DNA from: Phycisphaeraceae bacterium
Lineage (GTDB): Bacteria > Planctomycetota > Phycisphaerae > Phycisphaerales > Phycisphaeraceae
Direction of reading: 5' to 3'
Length of the DNA stretch: 5,567 nucleotides
Assembly (NCBI GenBank): GCA_016763955.1
Contig: JAESSU010000161.1
Location: 1 to 5,567, forward strand
The position numbers were made by a program, and so were the translations under genes. Shown in pieces: positions 5,433 through 5,567 of the stretch. The notes beneath the pieces are model-generated. The model was not told the DNA's origin, did no database searches, and saw nothing but the letters and a program-made list of their open reading frames with translations. How positions within the stretch are numbered: the first letter of the stretch is position 1; every line of letters begins with the position of its first letter.

Positions 5433-5567
5433 TTAGCCTCCCAGGCTTGTTAATAGTTGTTCAGTTAGTGTCGTGTCAATGGCGGACAGCTCGCCCCGCT
5501 TACGACGAACGGCAAAAACGCTCTGCTCATCTATTACGGAAGAACACCTGCACCGCGCTACGTTACC
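5433..5567 (-). CDS. C-terminal end of a head gene, possibly MuF-like minor head protein (partial)
   Basis: An open frame enters from the right edge and ends with TAA at 5435-5433, giving the last 44 residues. It begins GNVARCRCSSVIDEQSVFAV and ends TLTEQLLTSLGG. A 'CRC' cluster close to the C-terminus is characteristic of the Mu gpF / SPP1 gp7 minor head family (usually 'P.CRC'), and such a gene, or a portal fused to that domain, commonly lies just before the prohead protease. The fragment is too short for a firm call; a portal C-terminus is the alternative. The protease starts 10 nt downstream, so the two are likely co-translated. Confidence 0.5.
   Translation of the reverse strand, partial: GNVARCRCSSVIDEQSVFAVRRKRGELSAIDTTLTEQLLTSLGG

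Overview
The window is a stretch of late structural genes from a tailed bacteriophage or an integrated prophage. Every gene I can support lies on the minus strand, so transcription runs from position 5567 down to 1. The identifiable proteins are an HK97-type prohead protease, an HK97-fold major capsid protein and a gp6-like head-tail connector. Strong AGGAGG-type ribosome binding sites and very short gene spacings fit a phage of a bacterium, most likely a Gram-negative. The host cannot be fixed from this sequence alone. Hand counts give about 50-52% GC for the genes sampled and about 41% for one gene near the left end.

Layout in transcription order: (1) 5567-5433, the C-terminal end of a gene that may be a MuF-like minor head protein; (2) 5422-4355, a prohead protease with a long C-terminal extension; (3) a 99-bp spacer with a short direct repeat; (4) 4255-3062, the major capsid protein with a built-in N-terminal coiled-coil scaffold region; (5) 2989-2582, a small protein of a kind often found right after the capsid gene, probably capsid decoration; (6) a 61-bp spacer with a two-tier hairpin that may be a terminator or attenuator; (7) 2520-2206, a small protein with a (Glu-Ala)10 low-complexity tract encoded by a perfect hexanucleotide repeat; (8) 2203-1616, the head-tail connector; (9) 1613-1170, a Gly/Ala/Thr-rich, probably beta-structured virion protein; (10) 1153-146, a larger probable virion surface protein; (11) 137-1, the N-terminus of a probable head-closure or head-tail joining protein.

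The genes would build the DNA-filled head. The capsid protein assembles with its own delta domain as scaffold, and the protease matures the shell. Decoration proteins may then dock on it, and the connector and head-closure proteins seal the portal vertex for tail attachment. I see no defence system, CRISPR array, RNA gene or transposon. The points most worth a second look are the two probable surface-protein genes placed between connector and head-closure genes, one of them with divergent base composition; the hexanucleotide repeat in a late phage gene; the hairpin that could reduce expression downstream of the capsid genes; and the multi-domain protease.
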